Of a stretch of 64,000 bases of DNA, positions 19,148-28,375 are shown in pieces. Position 1 is the stretch's first letter. Each line of letters starts with the position of its first letter. A program made the translations under genes and the position numbers. The notes below the pieces were generated by a model, which saw only the letters and a program-made list of their open reading frames with translations, was not told the DNA's origin and did not search any database. The stretch comes from an uncultured Prochlorococcus sp. (GTDB lineage Bacteria; Cyanobacteriota; Cyanobacteriia; PCC-6307; Cyanobiaceae): assembly GCA_902564695.1 (NCBI GenBank), contig CACFCB010000003.1:1-64000 (forward strand). The letters run 5' to 3'.

Positions 19148-19288
19148 TTATTTTTTTAAATTCTTTTTACCATCAATATCATAAGTTGGAGACTTTTCAG
19201 GTTTCTTACCCTCTATTAATGGAATAAAATATGAAATAAATCTCCCCATAATAGGGACCCAAAATTTTGTATAAAAATTCTTAAGCAT
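19148..19288 (-). CDS. Small conserved-looking protein, 46 aa
   Basis: A 46-residue frame, MLKNFYTKFWVPIMGRFISY followed by a polar tail ending DGKKNLKK. The N-terminal half is amphipathic or hydrophobic, suggesting membrane association, and the tail is charged. It ends 4 bp from the convergent 114-aa gene. It is short but compositionally protein-like. No family is recognised. Confidence 0.55.
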   Translation of the reverse strand: MLKNFYTKFWVPIMGRFISYFIPLIEGKKPEKSPTYDIDGKKNLKK

Positions 19289-19337
19289 AATATAAAGTTA
19301 TTTTTTCATAATAATCGAGAATCAATTAAACATTGAA

Positions 19338-20990
19338 TTAGTTAACAACTTTAATTAAAAACAATTTATCATCAACCTGTAGAACTGACTCATATGAATT
19401 TTTGGTATTTTCACTCACTGGTAAATTTAAATTGGAAGTTATAAAATAATCATATTTATAAATATCTTCTAAAGACTTAATAACCTTAGAAGAAGGCAAG
19501 TAATAGGATAATAAGGTCTCATTCTTACTATCGACTTTATATAAATAAATTGTTTTTGAATTAATAATTGATTTGATACTGAAATGATTAACAAACGACT
19601 TTAATTTAATATTTGGGCTTCCTAGTATTCCAAAATTATAAAGCAAAGACAATGATACATATTGTGGAATAAGAATATTGTACAAGAATCCTTTTAGATC
19701 AATATGATTTATTTTATTAGATCCAAAAAGATCTCGACAAGAATTAAGATGAGAAGAAATCAATAAGATAGAGATAAAATTAATTAATAATATTTGTTTA
19801 TATGAAAAATATTTAAATAAATCACCATAGAATAGTAATATTGATAAGAAAGAAATAAATATAAAAATAAGAAGTAATAATATTGAATACTTTATAACAA
19901 TATTTGAGAAAGAGTACCTATTAATAAATGATTGAACATTAACTGCGAGCAAAATTGATAAGGATGGTAGCAAAAAAAGAAAATAATGTGGGTATGAATT
20001 AGACATTAACAAAAGTAAAACAACTGATATAAATGGGTAGTAATAGATTAGTAATGGATATTTTATTGATTTATTACTTTTAGTAAAAATCAAAAGCAAA
20101 ACAAATAGAAAACCTATGGGGAAAGTTAAGAAAAGATAATTAATAGGAATTAATATAAAATTATTTAAATCAAAAGTACCTATTGCCTGATTTTTAGCAA
20201 AATCAAATAAGGCTGAAATACCAATTTCACCAAATAGTTTATAAGCATAAAGTAGATTAAAAAATAATGGTAATGATCCAATTAGAATTCCAGATAAAAA
20301 TACTGTTTTAAAGATATTCCTAGCTTGTATCAAATGAAATATTAGAAAAGGTGATAAGCCTATAATTGGGACTATAGCCATATAGCTTCTAATAAAAAAA
20401 GCAATAGAAATGAAGAAGCCAGATAAAAATATATAAAAAGATTTTTTTGAATTATAAGAAGTATCTAAATATTTAAGAAAGAAGAATATAACTAAAAGGA
20501 TTGAAAGAACAAATACCATATCAGGACTGGTATACCTTGAGTACTGAATCCAAAGTGGCATTGAAGATAGTGAAAATAAAGCTAAAAATCCAGATTCTTT
20601 ATTTGCAATAATTAATGCAATTAAATAACAAATAATTAAACAAATGAAAGAAGCTAAAATACTTGGAAGCCGAAGAGAAAGCTCACTATTACCAAATATT
20701 CTTATGGAGAGAGCAATTGGCCAATAACTTCCTAGAGTTTTATGATGAGGATTTTCAAAGGGAGGAATAAGCCAATTCTCAGATTCCTCAAGCAATCTTG
20801 ATCTTCTTGCATACAGCCCCTCGTCATGAGCAACTAGACTTTGTGAAGAGAAATCTAAAAAGAAATAAAAGAACGTATATGAAAGAATTAAAAATAAAGG
20901 GATAAGAAATTTTTTGCACTTCAGAAAACTAAAATCAAATCCAATGGTTTTAAATATATTTTGAAAATGTTCAGTAGAATTATTTTTCAT
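19338..20990 (-). CDS. ArnT/PMT-type (GT39/GT83-like) membrane glycosyltransferase
   Basis: 550 residues with ten or more hydrophobic helices. The first periplasmic loop contains HDEGLYARRSRLLEESENWLIPPF, the DE-containing motif of polyprenyl-phosphate-sugar-dependent glycosyltransferases, followed by SYWPIALSIRIFGNSELSLRLPS. Such enzymes move a sugar from a lipid carrier to lipid A, protein or cell-surface glycans on the outer face of the membrane. Acceptor and sugar cannot be deduced. It lies alone among small unknown genes, in a very AT-rich stretch consistent with an accessory surface function. Confidence 0.82.
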   Translation of the reverse strand: MKNNSTEHFQNIFKTIGFDFSFLKCKKFLIPLFLILSYTFFYFFLDFSSQSLVAHDEGLYARRSRLLEESENWLIPPFENPHHKTLGSYWPIALSIRIFGNSELSLRLPSILASFICLIICYLIALIIANKESGFLALFSLSSMPLWIQYSRYTSPDMVFVLSILLVIFFFLKYLDTSYNSKKSFYIFLSGFFISIAFFIRSYMAIVPIIGLSPFLIFHLIQARNIFKTVFLSGILIGSLPLFFNLLYAYKLFGEIGISALFDFAKNQAIGTFDLNNFILIPINYLFLTFPIGFLFVLLLIFTKSNKSIKYPLLIYYYPFISVVLLLLMSNSYPHYFLFLLPSLSILLAVNVQSFINRYSFSNIVIKYSILLLLIFIFISFLSILLFYGDLFKYFSYKQILLINFISILLISSHLNSCRDLFGSNKINHIDLKGFLYNILIPQYVSLSLLYNFGILGSPNIKLKSFVNHFSIKSIINSKTIYLYKVDSKNETLLSYYLPSSKVIKSLEDIYKYDYFITSNLNLPVSENTKNSYESVLQVDDKLFLIKVVN

Positions 20991-21136
20991 AATCGATTAT
21001 CTCTTAACTAAAAGAATAGTTCGAAATACTATACCTTTAAAATTTATTATATCCTTAGTAATATGATATGGGAGTCAGGTTTATTGAGAAATTAATAACG
21101 TCATGTATAATAGTTGATATTTTTTAAAATAATAAA

Positions 21137-21334
21137 ATGGCAACCGCTAAAGAAAAAAAAGAAGAAGTTAAAGCTTCATTAAAAGTCTTAAGATCCGAAC
21201 TCAGGAAGATGCATTTAGGTGTAACAGAAGAACTAGCACTTCCCGAACCCACAGAAGTTAAGAAATTAATGACACAAATGGAACAACTTTTAACAGTAAT
21301 TGAACCAAAGTCATCAAGAAAAAGTAAGAAATAG
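21137..21334 (+). CDS. Hypothetical protein, 65 aa, charged helical
   Basis: 65 residues: a Lys/Glu-rich N-terminal helix (KEKKEEVKASLKVLRSELRKM), a Pro-containing hinge (LALPEPTEV) and a second helix, with a basic Ser/Lys tail. It may form a helical hairpin or coiled coil. No membrane span and no known family. The gene stands alone between the glycosyltransferase and the sec operon. Confidence 0.6.
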   Translation: MATAKEKKEEVKASLKVLRSELRKMHLGVTEELALPEPTEVKKLMTQMEQLLTVIEPKSSRKSKK

Positions 21335-21386
21335 CCGCTAAATTCTTTATAAAAAATAGAACTAATGTAATAAAAAAGTTCTAAAA

Positions 21387-21620
21387 TTATTCGTTCGTTC
21401 TATATGTTTTTATTAGATTTGGAACAGTTATTAAAACTGCAAAAGCCAAGGGATGATCTAAAAGTGTATATATAAGTGTAGAAAAAGTAAAATAGTCTAA
21501 AAGAAGTAATATATCAATTCTTAAATCATATATAGATAAAAATATAAGTATAATTGGTATAAAATTTCTTTTAAAAAAAGAAATAAACCTATTTATTAAA
21601 CAAATAATCATATAATTCAA
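21387..21620 (-). CDS. Small membrane protein encoded downstream of secF
   Basis: 77 residues with two hydrophobic segments (IPIILIFLSIYDLRIDILLLL and HPLAFAVLITVPNL). The start overlaps the secF stop by 4 bp (ATGA), so translation is probably coupled to secF. A short protein of this shape after secF is, from memory, a recurring arrangement in picocyanobacteria. A link to the Sec machinery is suggested by position only. Confidence 0.65.
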   Translation of the reverse strand: MNYMIICLINRFISFFKRNFIPIILIFLSIYDLRIDILLLLDYFTFSTLIYTLLDHPLAFAVLITVPNLIKTYRTNE

Positions 21621-22582
21621 TCTATTTCTTTTTTACTTGTACTAGATAAAAGAGACGGGGCTAAAGCGATGCTTGACCAGGATCCAGCAACTACTCCAAT
21701 TATTAAGGAAAATGAAAACCAATATAAGGTAGAACCTCCCCAAATTAATATACATATCAAAGGTAGTAATGTAGTAAAGCTTGTATAAAGTGTTCTAGTC
21801 AATGTTGAACTAACTGCCTGATCAATTTGATATTTAAAGCTTAAATTTTTTTCAATTAAACTTTTTTCTCGTATTCTGTCAAAAACAACAACGGTATTAT
21901 TTACTGAATAACCAGCAATAGTCAAGAGAGAAACTGCAAATAATGAATCAATCTCAACGTCATAAAAATATCCCAACCAAGAAAATACACCGCAAACAAT
22001 AATTACATCATGAAAAAGTGCAAGTAATGCTAAAAATGAAAATCGACGATCATATCTAAAGTTAATATATAAAGCTATTCCCAAAAAAGCGAAAAATAAT
22101 GAAATTAAACTACTATAAAGCAATTGCTTGCCAAGACTTGGACCAATTATTTCTACAGAAGTATTTGCATTAATAAAAGGTCCAAATGATTTATTGACTT
22201 CAGAAACTACTGCTTCTGATTGATCTGCGGAAAGGAAAGGAAGTCTAATAGATATCAATTTTGAATTGTCGAGTAATTGAATTTGAGATCTAGTTAAATT
22301 AGGAGAATTATGTAATCTGAAATTTTTATCTACATTTTTTAACGATATTATTTTATTTGATATATCAATTGTATTCAATTGAATACAATCATCATTGCAA
22401 CTTCTCTCTAAAATAATTTGTGTACCACCAGTATATTCTAATCCAAGATTTAAAGGGGCATTAATAATAGGACTTTTAAAACAAATTACCATTCCAATTA
22501 TTGATATTAATGATAAAGAGAATGAAACAAACCAGACAATCTTTCTATTCTTATAGAGTTGAACATTAAAAATGGTTTTCAT
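21617..22582 (-). CDS. secF: Protein translocase subunit SecF
   Basis: 321 residues with six predicted helices and the SecD/SecF core: LGLEYTGGTQIILE near the start, a periplasmic P1-like region, then GIALYINFRYDRRFSFLALLALFHDV and YSVNNTVVVFDRIRE, which carry proton-channel residues. SecDF uses the proton gradient to help pull proteins through SecYEG at the plasma and thylakoid membranes. It lies 21 bp after secD and overlaps the 77-aa gene by 4 bp. Confidence 0.95.
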   Translation of the reverse strand: MKTIFNVQLYKNRKIVWFVSFSLSLISIIGMVICFKSPIINAPLNLGLEYTGGTQIILERSCNDDCIQLNTIDISNKIISLKNVDKNFRLHNSPNLTRSQIQLLDNSKLISIRLPFLSADQSEAVVSEVNKSFGPFINANTSVEIIGPSLGKQLLYSSLISLFFAFLGIALYINFRYDRRFSFLALLALFHDVIIVCGVFSWLGYFYDVEIDSLFAVSLLTIAGYSVNNTVVVFDRIREKSLIEKNLSFKYQIDQAVSSTLTRTLYTSFTTLLPLICILIWGGSTLYWFSFSLIIGVVAGSWSSIALAPSLLSSTSKKEID

Positions 22583-22603
22583 AATTTAAAAGATTTAAAT
22601 TAG

Positions 22604-24097
22604 TTACTGTTGTACGTTGATTGATGGTGTGGAAATCTGTTTAAGATTAATAAAGTTAGAAATTTTCCTAAGCCCCTGATAACTCATTAAAAATTTTAAT
22701 ATTGCCTTAGTACATGTTAAGGCTGTAAATAAACTCAAAACAACGCCTATTCCCAATGTAGCGGCAAATCCTTTTACGAAACCTGTACCTAAATAAAATA
22801 AAGTGATACAACTTATCAAGGTGGTTAAATGTCCATCAATAATAGAAGAAAAGGCATTTTTAAAACTTGCATCTATTGAACGAATCAGAGTATTACCATT
22901 GCGAAGTTCTTCTTTTAATCTTTCAAAAATAAGAACATTTGCATCAACAGCCATTCCTATACTTAATATAAATCCAGCAATCCCCGGAAGAGTCAAAGTA
23001 ACCGGAAGAAGTGCGTAAATGGAAAGGGTAAATATTGAATAAAAAGATAATGCCAGAACAGCTACAAATCCAGCTAGTTTATAGATGAAGATCATAAAAA
23101 TACCAACAAACAGTAAACCTGATAAAGCCGCAAATAAGCTCAAACGAATATTTTGAGTTCCAAGAGAAGGTCCAATTGTCCTTATTTGTATGATTTCTAA
23201 GGGAAGAGGTAATGCACCTCCCCTTAACTGAACCTCTAAATTTCTAGCATCATCAGCAGTGAAATTACCACTTATTGTAGCCGCACCACCAGTTATGCCT
23301 GCTGTTTCAAATTGCCTACCAACGCTTGCCTCACTATATGAAATACCATCAATAACAATCCCAAGCAATCTAGAGGTGCCTGCAATAGATTTTGTGATAT
23401 CTGCAAATTTTTCTCCTCCCTCACTATTAAAGCTCAAAGTGACTTCCCAATTATTTGTATTTTGGTCTTGTCTTCTACCTGCATTAGTTAGATATTTACC
23501 AGTTAATGATGTTGGCTCAAATAAACCTGCGATTTGAGAATTTATTTTATTTCTTAGAACTTTAAATTGATCAGCATCAAATATCTGGTTAGATTTAATA
23601 TTATATTTTTCGAACAATTTATTAATTTCATTATTAATATTGATTTCCTTTATCAATTGAGCTGAATTATTGTTGTCCTCAATTAATTTTAAAACTGATT
23701 CAATACTATTTCTTTGAGTCTGTAAATCTCTTAATTGAACTTCAGTTCCATTTTTCTGTATTCTGAATTCTAATAAAGCAGTTTCTCCTAAAACTTTTGC
23801 TGCTCCAGAAGGATCTTCTTCACCTGGTAATTCCAATAACAATTGATTTGTCCCGACAGTTTGAAGTTGAGAATCAGAAACGCCTAATCCGTTAACTCTC
23901 TTATCAAGAACAGCTTTAACTCCCTCCATTTCATTAGAAGTTATTTTTGGTATTTCATCAGTAGGTTGAACTTCTAAAGTTAACTGACTACCTCCACGAA
24001 GATCTAAACCTAATTGCAAAGGGGTATTTGTGCAGATGAATATACTTAATACTGCAAGAATAATGATAACAAGAAACCAATAATTGTTTCTACCCAT
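22604..24097 (-). CDS. secD: Protein translocase subunit SecD
   Basis: 497 residues from the ATG at 24097. A TTG at 24103 would overlap the pdhB stop, but the GGAG ribosome-binding sequence at the end of pdhB is spaced correctly only for the ATG. It contains LGLDLRGGSQLTLEV, a large periplasmic P1 domain and six helices with SIGMAVDANVLIFERLKEE near the C-terminus. It partners SecF. The operon order pdhB-secD-secF-77 aa ties the Sec accessory complex to a central-carbon gene. Confidence 0.95.
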   Translation of the reverse strand: MGRNNYWFLVIIILAVLSIFICTNTPLQLGLDLRGGSQLTLEVQPTDEIPKITSNEMEGVKAVLDKRVNGLGVSDSQLQTVGTNQLLLELPGEEDPSGAAKVLGETALLEFRIQKNGTEVQLRDLQTQRNSIESVLKLIEDNNNSAQLIKEININNEINKLFEKYNIKSNQIFDADQFKVLRNKINSQIAGLFEPTSLTGKYLTNAGRRQDQNTNNWEVTLSFNSEGGEKFADITKSIAGTSRLLGIVIDGISYSEASVGRQFETAGITGGAATISGNFTADDARNLEVQLRGGALPLPLEIIQIRTIGPSLGTQNIRLSLFAALSGLLFVGIFMIFIYKLAGFVAVLALSFYSIFTLSIYALLPVTLTLPGIAGFILSIGMAVDANVLIFERLKEELRNGNTLIRSIDASFKNAFSSIIDGHLTTLISCITLFYLGTGFVKGFAATLGIGVVLSLFTALTCTKAILKFLMSYQGLRKISNFINLKQISTPSINVQQ

Positions 24098-24099
24098 TA

Positions 24100-25089
24100 T
24101 CAATCTACTCCACCATTATTAATAATTTTCACAGCTGCATCAACAATCTGATGAGGTTGAATAATCGTTAGATTTTCTAGATTTCCATTATAAGGAGTAG
24201 GAATATCTTGACTAGACAAACGTACAGGAGGATAGTCTAAATCATCAAAACAGTTCTCAGTTATTAAAGACATTAATTCAGCTGCAATACCACCTGTTTT
24301 CATACATTCTTCAACAATAATAACTCTATGGGTTTTTTGGATTGATTTAGAAATTGTTTCCATATCAAAAGGCTTAAGACTTATTAGATCAATCAATTCA
24401 ACATCTATACCTTTACCTTCAAGTAATTCAACAGCTTTTAAACAGTGATGACGCATTCTTGAATAAGTCAAAATTGTAATATCAGTTCCTTCCTTTACTA
24501 GATCGGCTTGATCTAAGGCGCAAATATAATCTCCTTCAGGAAGTTCTTCTGTAAGGTTGTATAAAAGAACATGTTCAAAGAAAAGAACAGGGTTATTATC
24601 CCTAATAGCAGCTTTCATTAGGCCTTTAGCGTTCGTAGGAGTACTGCAAGCCACAATTTTTATTCCAGGTACTGCATGAAAATAGGCTTCAAGTCTTTGA
24701 CTATGTTCTGCTCCTAATTGTCTCCCCACTCCTCCAGGACCTCTAACAACTGTTGGAATTGTAAAATTTCCGCCACTTGTGTATCTCAGCATTCCCATAT
24801 TGTTAGAAATCTGATTAAAAGCAAGCAATAAAAAACCCATATTCATACCTTCCACAATTGGTCTTAAACCTGTCATAGCAGCACCAACTGCCATACCAGT
24901 AAAACTATTTTCAGCTATAGGCGTATCTAATACTCTGAATTCTCCATATTTTTCATATAAATCCTTCGTAACTTTATAGGAACCTCCATATTGCCCAACG
25001 TCTTCACCCATAATACAAACCAAAGGATCTCGAGCCATTTCTTCATCAATAGCTTCACGAAGAGCATTAAATAAAAGAGTACCTTTCAC
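24100..25089 (-). CDS. pdhB: Pyruvate dehydrogenase E1 component, beta subunit
   Basis: 329 residues starting at GTG. Recognisable blocks are [57 protein letters not shown] and the C-terminal [14 protein letters not shown]. It forms the alpha2beta2 E1 enzyme with PdhA (not in the window) and decarboxylates pyruvate for acetyl-CoA production. The TGA stop lies within 3 bp of the secD start. The length is normal for cyanobacterial and plastid PdhB. Confidence 0.95.
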   Translation of the reverse strand: MKGTLLFNALREAIDEEMARDPLVCIMGEDVGQYGGSYKVTKDLYEKYGEFRVLDTPIAENSFTGMAVGAAMTGLRPIVEGMNMGFLLLAFNQISNNMGMLRYTSGGNFTIPTVVRGPGGVGRQLGAEHSQRLEAYFHAVPGIKIVACSTPTNAKGLMKAAIRDNNPVLFFEHVLLYNLTEELPEGDYICALDQADLVKEGTDITILTYSRMRHHCLKAVELLEGKGIDVELIDLISLKPFDMETISKSIQKTHRVIIVEECMKTGGIAAELMSLITENCFDDLDYPPVRLSSQDIPTPYNGNLENLTIIQPHQIVDAAVKIINNGGVD

Positions 25090-25152
25090 AGCATTAACAG
25101 ATCGTCCGGATTACCGGTTTGTTATTCCAAACTATCTCAAAACAGCGCCTAA

Positions 25153-25248
25153 TTAACCACCTGCCGCAAAAGTAGATAAGAGCAAAATAGAAAGCAACAT
25201 GCCTGGAGAGAGCAATAAAACTAGAAGTCCTAAATCATGAAGGGTCAT
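25153..25248 (-). CDS. Tiny single-span membrane protein, 31 aa
   Basis: A 31-residue frame, MTLHDLGLLVLLLSPGM then a second hydrophobic run ending in AAGG. It is almost wholly one membrane helix with a Pro-Gly kink, similar in scale to small photosynthetic-complex subunits. No known subunit matches in my reading. It sits between DUF3082 and pdhB on the same strand. Confidence 0.45.
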   Translation of the reverse strand: MTLHDLGLLVLLLSPGMLLSILLLSTFAAGG

Positions 25249-25284
25249 AGGAATAACTACATATGTCAATTCAATATATAAATA

Positions 25285-25647
25285 CTAGTCTTTTTTTACA
25301 TTATTGCCTTTAATCAAGCTTCGAATAAATACTAAAAACAACCCCAGTCCAATGAAACCAAAAGTGAAAGTTGCAAGAAAGCTAATCCCTATAATTAGTG
25401 TTTTAAAGCCCGAAGCAATGCTTTGCGCAATTGTAGAAGAATAATTCGGAGTATGAATAGAAAAATATAAAACTATTTTTTTACTAATAAATAGACATAA
25501 AAAACTAAAAGATAAACTGGTAATCGAACCAGATAAGAAACTTAAGGGACCTTTTTGGGTTTCAGAACTAGCGGTATCAAAACTGCTTGATTCAGAATTT
25601 GCCAATTCATCTGTTTGTTTTTTAAAACCATTACTAGGTGAATTCAT
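25285..25647 (-). CDS. DUF3082 membrane protein
   Basis: 120 residues: a polar N-terminal third, then two membrane helices, with GPLSFLSGSITSLSFSFLCLFISKKIVLYF and the GLGLFLVFIRSLI C-terminal helix, matching cyanobacterial DUF3082. Function is unknown. It starts 14 bp inside the end of ispE, so translation is probably coupled. The gene order ispE-DUF3082-pdhB fits one long minus-strand operon. Confidence 0.8.
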   Translation of the reverse strand: MNSPSNGFKKQTDELANSESSSFDTASSETQKGPLSFLSGSITSLSFSFLCLFISKKIVLYFSIHTPNYSSTIAQSIASGFKTLIIGISFLATFTFGFIGLGLFLVFIRSLIKGNNVKKD

Positions 25648-26599
25648 TTTTCAATTGAACTCCATTAGACATCATTGAACATGACCAAGCTGATAAACCA
25701 GCTCTTTCAAAATTAATAAAATTTTCATTTAGTACTTTATTGGCTTCATCATAAGTTGGGAACAATGCAAAACAACTTGGTCCAGAGCCACTCATCGAAA
25801 CAAGACGGGAACCAGGCAAAGCAGACAATAATTTCAAAGAATTTTTTACTTCTGGTGCCATAGGGCAAACAGATTTTTGTAAATCATTGTGGATACCGTT
25901 TCGATTAACAAATACGGACTTATCAGTCCAGTCATTAGATCTGATTATATTTCTCTTGATTTCAAAATCCTTTTCAGTTTCAAGATAAGTATAACCATAG
26001 TCTTCTTTATACTTTTTATATGCAACTGGTGTAGAAATTTGTATTGAAGGATCTTTAACCAAAATCACACCCAACTGATACTGATTACACTTTAATTTTT
26101 CTAAAACCTCTCCTCTACCAAAACATAATTGCCTTCCTCCTGATATACAAAAAGGTATATCTGATCCAATATCCTTAGATATAATCTCTAATTCATTAAT
26201 CTCAAGATTTAGATTCCATAGTTTATTTAAACCAACCATAGTAGCTGCTGCATCAGTTGAACCTCCTGCTAAACCTGCTCCAATAGGAATGTTTTTTTCT
26301 AGTTCTATAGCAACGCCTAATTCTGGCTTATTTACCTTATTCCTTAGTAACTTTGCAGCTTTTATTATTAGATTATCATCACCATTACTAATCTGTTGAT
26401 TATTTGATTTAAGAGTAATATTATTATTTAATGTTTTGAACATTTTCAATTGATCGCTTAAACTAATACTTTGCATTACCATTGCTAACTCGTGGAAACC
26501 GTCGTTTCTTATACCTAAAACCTCTAAATGCAAATTAATTTTTGCATTTGCTATCGCAATAATAAAATTATCATTTGCATTGGAAGGAACCATTTTCAT
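25634..26599 (-). CDS. ispE: 4-diphosphocytidyl-2-C-methyl-D-erythritol kinase
   Basis: 321 residues, a GHMP kinase. Motif 1 is AIANAKINLHLEVLG (active-site Lys), motif 2 is the glycine-rich ATP loop PIGAGLAGGSTDAAA, and motif 3 is SGSGPSCFALF. It phosphorylates CDP-methylerythritol in the MEP isoprenoid pathway that dxs begins. The start is ATG 26599 or 26593; either way the gene overlaps the end of rsmA by at least 23 bp. Confidence 0.95.
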   Translation of the reverse strand: MKMVPSNANDNFIIAIANAKINLHLEVLGIRNDGFHELAMVMQSISLSDQLKMFKTLNNNITLKSNNQQISNGDDNLIIKAAKLLRNKVNKPELGVAIELEKNIPIGAGLAGGSTDAAATMVGLNKLWNLNLEINELEIISKDIGSDIPFCISGGRQLCFGRGEVLEKLKCNQYQLGVILVKDPSIQISTPVAYKKYKEDYGYTYLETEKDFEIKRNIIRSNDWTDKSVFVNRNGIHNDLQKSVCPMAPEVKNSLKLLSALPGSRLVSMSGSGPSCFALFPTYDEANKVLNENFINFERAGLSAWSCSMMSNGVQLKNEFT

Positions 26600-27449
26600 A
26601 AAAACAAGATTCTTTTAAAGCTTTTGCCAAAGCAAACCAATTGGAAGGTGAAATTTCCTGTGGTCTTTGATCAAGACTAATACCTCTGAAGGCAAAAAAT
26701 TCTTTTATCTGATCGTTTGAAGTTACAAAACTTCCAATAGTATTTCTCAATTTTTTTCTTCTTCCTGAAAAAGCAAGTTTTAAAAGTTTCTCCAAAAAAA
26801 CCCCTATCTCATAAAAATCAGGATTAATTGATAGGAAAGGCTTAATTAAGATGACTTTAGAATCTACCTTCGGTGAGGGTTGAAAACACTTAGGAGGGAC
26901 ATCGCATACATCAATACATTTTGCTAAAAGCTGAATTCTTACGGTTAAAGCACTAAAATTTCTGTTTCCAGGAATAGCTAGAATTCTTTCAGCAACTTCT
27001 TTTTGCATAAGTAAAACTAAAGTTTCAAATCTCATTTCAGGTGCTTTGCCTAATTCACCAATCAACTTTTTTAATAATGGACCTGTGATGTTATATGGGA
27101 TATTAGCCACGACTTTATTAATAATCAGTCCATTTTCAGCCTCCAACGGAACAGATAAAACATCTCCCTCTTTCAAGCTAAATTTATTTTTATGACTAAA
27201 TCGTTTTTTCAACCCATGGACTAAATCTCTATCAAGTTCAATTCCTTGAATAAATCTTGCTTGGGATTCAATTAATTTTTCTGTTAAAGCTCCTTTCCCA
27301 GGACCAACTTCTAATACACAATCATCAGAACTCAATTCAGCAGCTTTTGTAATTTTATCAAGGACCCATTGATCTTTTAACCAATGTTGGCCAAAGCGTT
27401 TCCTAGGAATATGTCTAAAATCGTTCAAAATACTTTTACTTAATTTCAT
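26571..27449 (-). CDS. rsmA: 16S rRNA dimethyladenosine transferase RsmA (KsgA)
   Basis: 292 residues with RKRFGQHWLKD at the N-terminus, the SAM-binding motif LEVGPGKGALTEKL, and the catalytic motif VANIPYNITGPLL (NxPY). It dimethylates two adjacent adenines in helix 45 of 16S rRNA late in small-subunit maturation. It heads the minus-strand operon leading through ispE to secF. The rsmA-ispE pairing, in an overlapping arrangement, is common in cyanobacteria. Confidence 0.96.
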   Translation of the reverse strand: MKLSKSILNDFRHIPRKRFGQHWLKDQWVLDKITKAAELSSDDCVLEVGPGKGALTEKLIESQARFIQGIELDRDLVHGLKKRFSHKNKFSLKEGDVLSVPLEAENGLIINKVVANIPYNITGPLLKKLIGELGKAPEMRFETLVLLMQKEVAERILAIPGNRNFSALTVRIQLLAKCIDVCDVPPKCFQPSPKVDSKVILIKPFLSINPDFYEIGVFLEKLLKLAFSGRRKKLRNTIGSFVTSNDQIKEFFAFRGISLDQRPQEISPSNWFALAKALKESCFYENGSFQCK

Positions 27450-27554
27450 AATATCAAAACTAGATTAGAAACAATTACATATTTCACTCAAATAAAACTA
27501 ATTTATTTAAAATATACTCATAAAAAGTTCTTCAATCAATATAGCTTTACTAAA

Positions 27555-27920
27555 ATGACTTTTGACAGCCATAGCCTTGAACGTCTAAAAGAACTTGGGC
27601 GCAAACTTCCTAAAGAGATTTCACAATCTCAACCCAAGAAATCAAGAAATTCAAAAGAAAAACAAAAAGCAAAGTTACACCCAGTCGAGATCGAAAACAA
27701 TCCTGACAAACTATTTAGAGAATTGATGGATGTTAGCACTGATGGAAATGTACCTCCTCATTTATTAGATCGACTAAAACAACTTGAGTCTAAGAATAAT
27801 CAAAATCTAACCAATTTGGATGAACTCAAAAATGATGATTCAAAGAGCAAGACATCTAATACATCAATAAACCTTTATACCCAATTTAAGCAACTTCTAC
27901 TCGAAGACGATCCTCATTAA
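27555..27920 (+). CDS. Hypothetical protein, 121 aa, charged, cyanobacterial
   Basis: 121 residues, highly charged and without membrane spans. The recognisable conserved part is SLERLKELGRKLPKEI and, mid-protein, ENNPDKLFRELMDVSTDG followed by VPPHLLDRLKQLE. The linker is basic and likely disordered. It looks like a small conserved cyanobacterial protein next to rlmH; function is unknown. rlmH follows after 17 bp. Confidence 0.7.
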   Translation: MTFDSHSLERLKELGRKLPKEISQSQPKKSRNSKEKQKAKLHPVEIENNPDKLFRELMDVSTDGNVPPHLLDRLKQLESKNNQNLTNLDELKNDDSKSKTSNTSINLYTQFKQLLLEDDPH

Positions 27921-27937
27921 TTAAATATTTATTTTCA

Positions 27938-28375
27938 ATGATAAACATTTCACAATATAAAATTATTGCAATCGGAAAAATTAAAAAAAAATGGATTCAA
28001 TCAGGTATAGAAATATATTTAAAGAGATTACCTGGTTTAAAAATTATTGAGATCAAAGACAGTAATAAAATTAAAGAAGGTTTGGCTATTAAAGAAATAA
28101 TAAAAAAAAATGAACTGTTAATAACACTCAACGAAAATGGACAATCTTATTCCTCAATTGAATTATCCAAAAAACTCCAAAATCACCAGCATCAAAATAT
28201 AAGCTTTGCAATTGGAGGTTCAACGGGGCTTAGCTCAGCACTAAACAATGCCGCCTCTTGGCAATTAAGTCTTTCACCACTAACCTTTCCGCATGAACTT
28301 GCACGACTAATTTTAATAGAACAACTCTATCGCGCAAAAATGATTGCCGAAGGAAGTCCATATCACAAAGACTAA
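27938..28375 (+). CDS. rlmH: 23S rRNA (pseudouridine1915-N3)-methyltransferase RlmH
   Basis: 145 residues of the SPOUT family. The SAM-binding knot is FAIGGSTGLSSAL followed by LSLSPLTFPHELARLILIEQLYRA, and the C-terminus YHKD is conserved. RlmH methylates pseudouridine 1915 in helix 69 of 23S rRNA on assembled 70S ribosomes. It ends immediately before the large palindrome ahead of umuD. The length matches the family. Confidence 0.94.
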   Translation: MINISQYKIIAIGKIKKKWIQSGIEIYLKRLPGLKIIEIKDSNKIKEGLAIKEIIKKNELLITLNENGQSYSSIELSKKLQNHQHQNISFAIGGSTGLSSALNNAASWQLSLSPLTFPHELARLILIEQLYRAKMIAEGSPYHKD

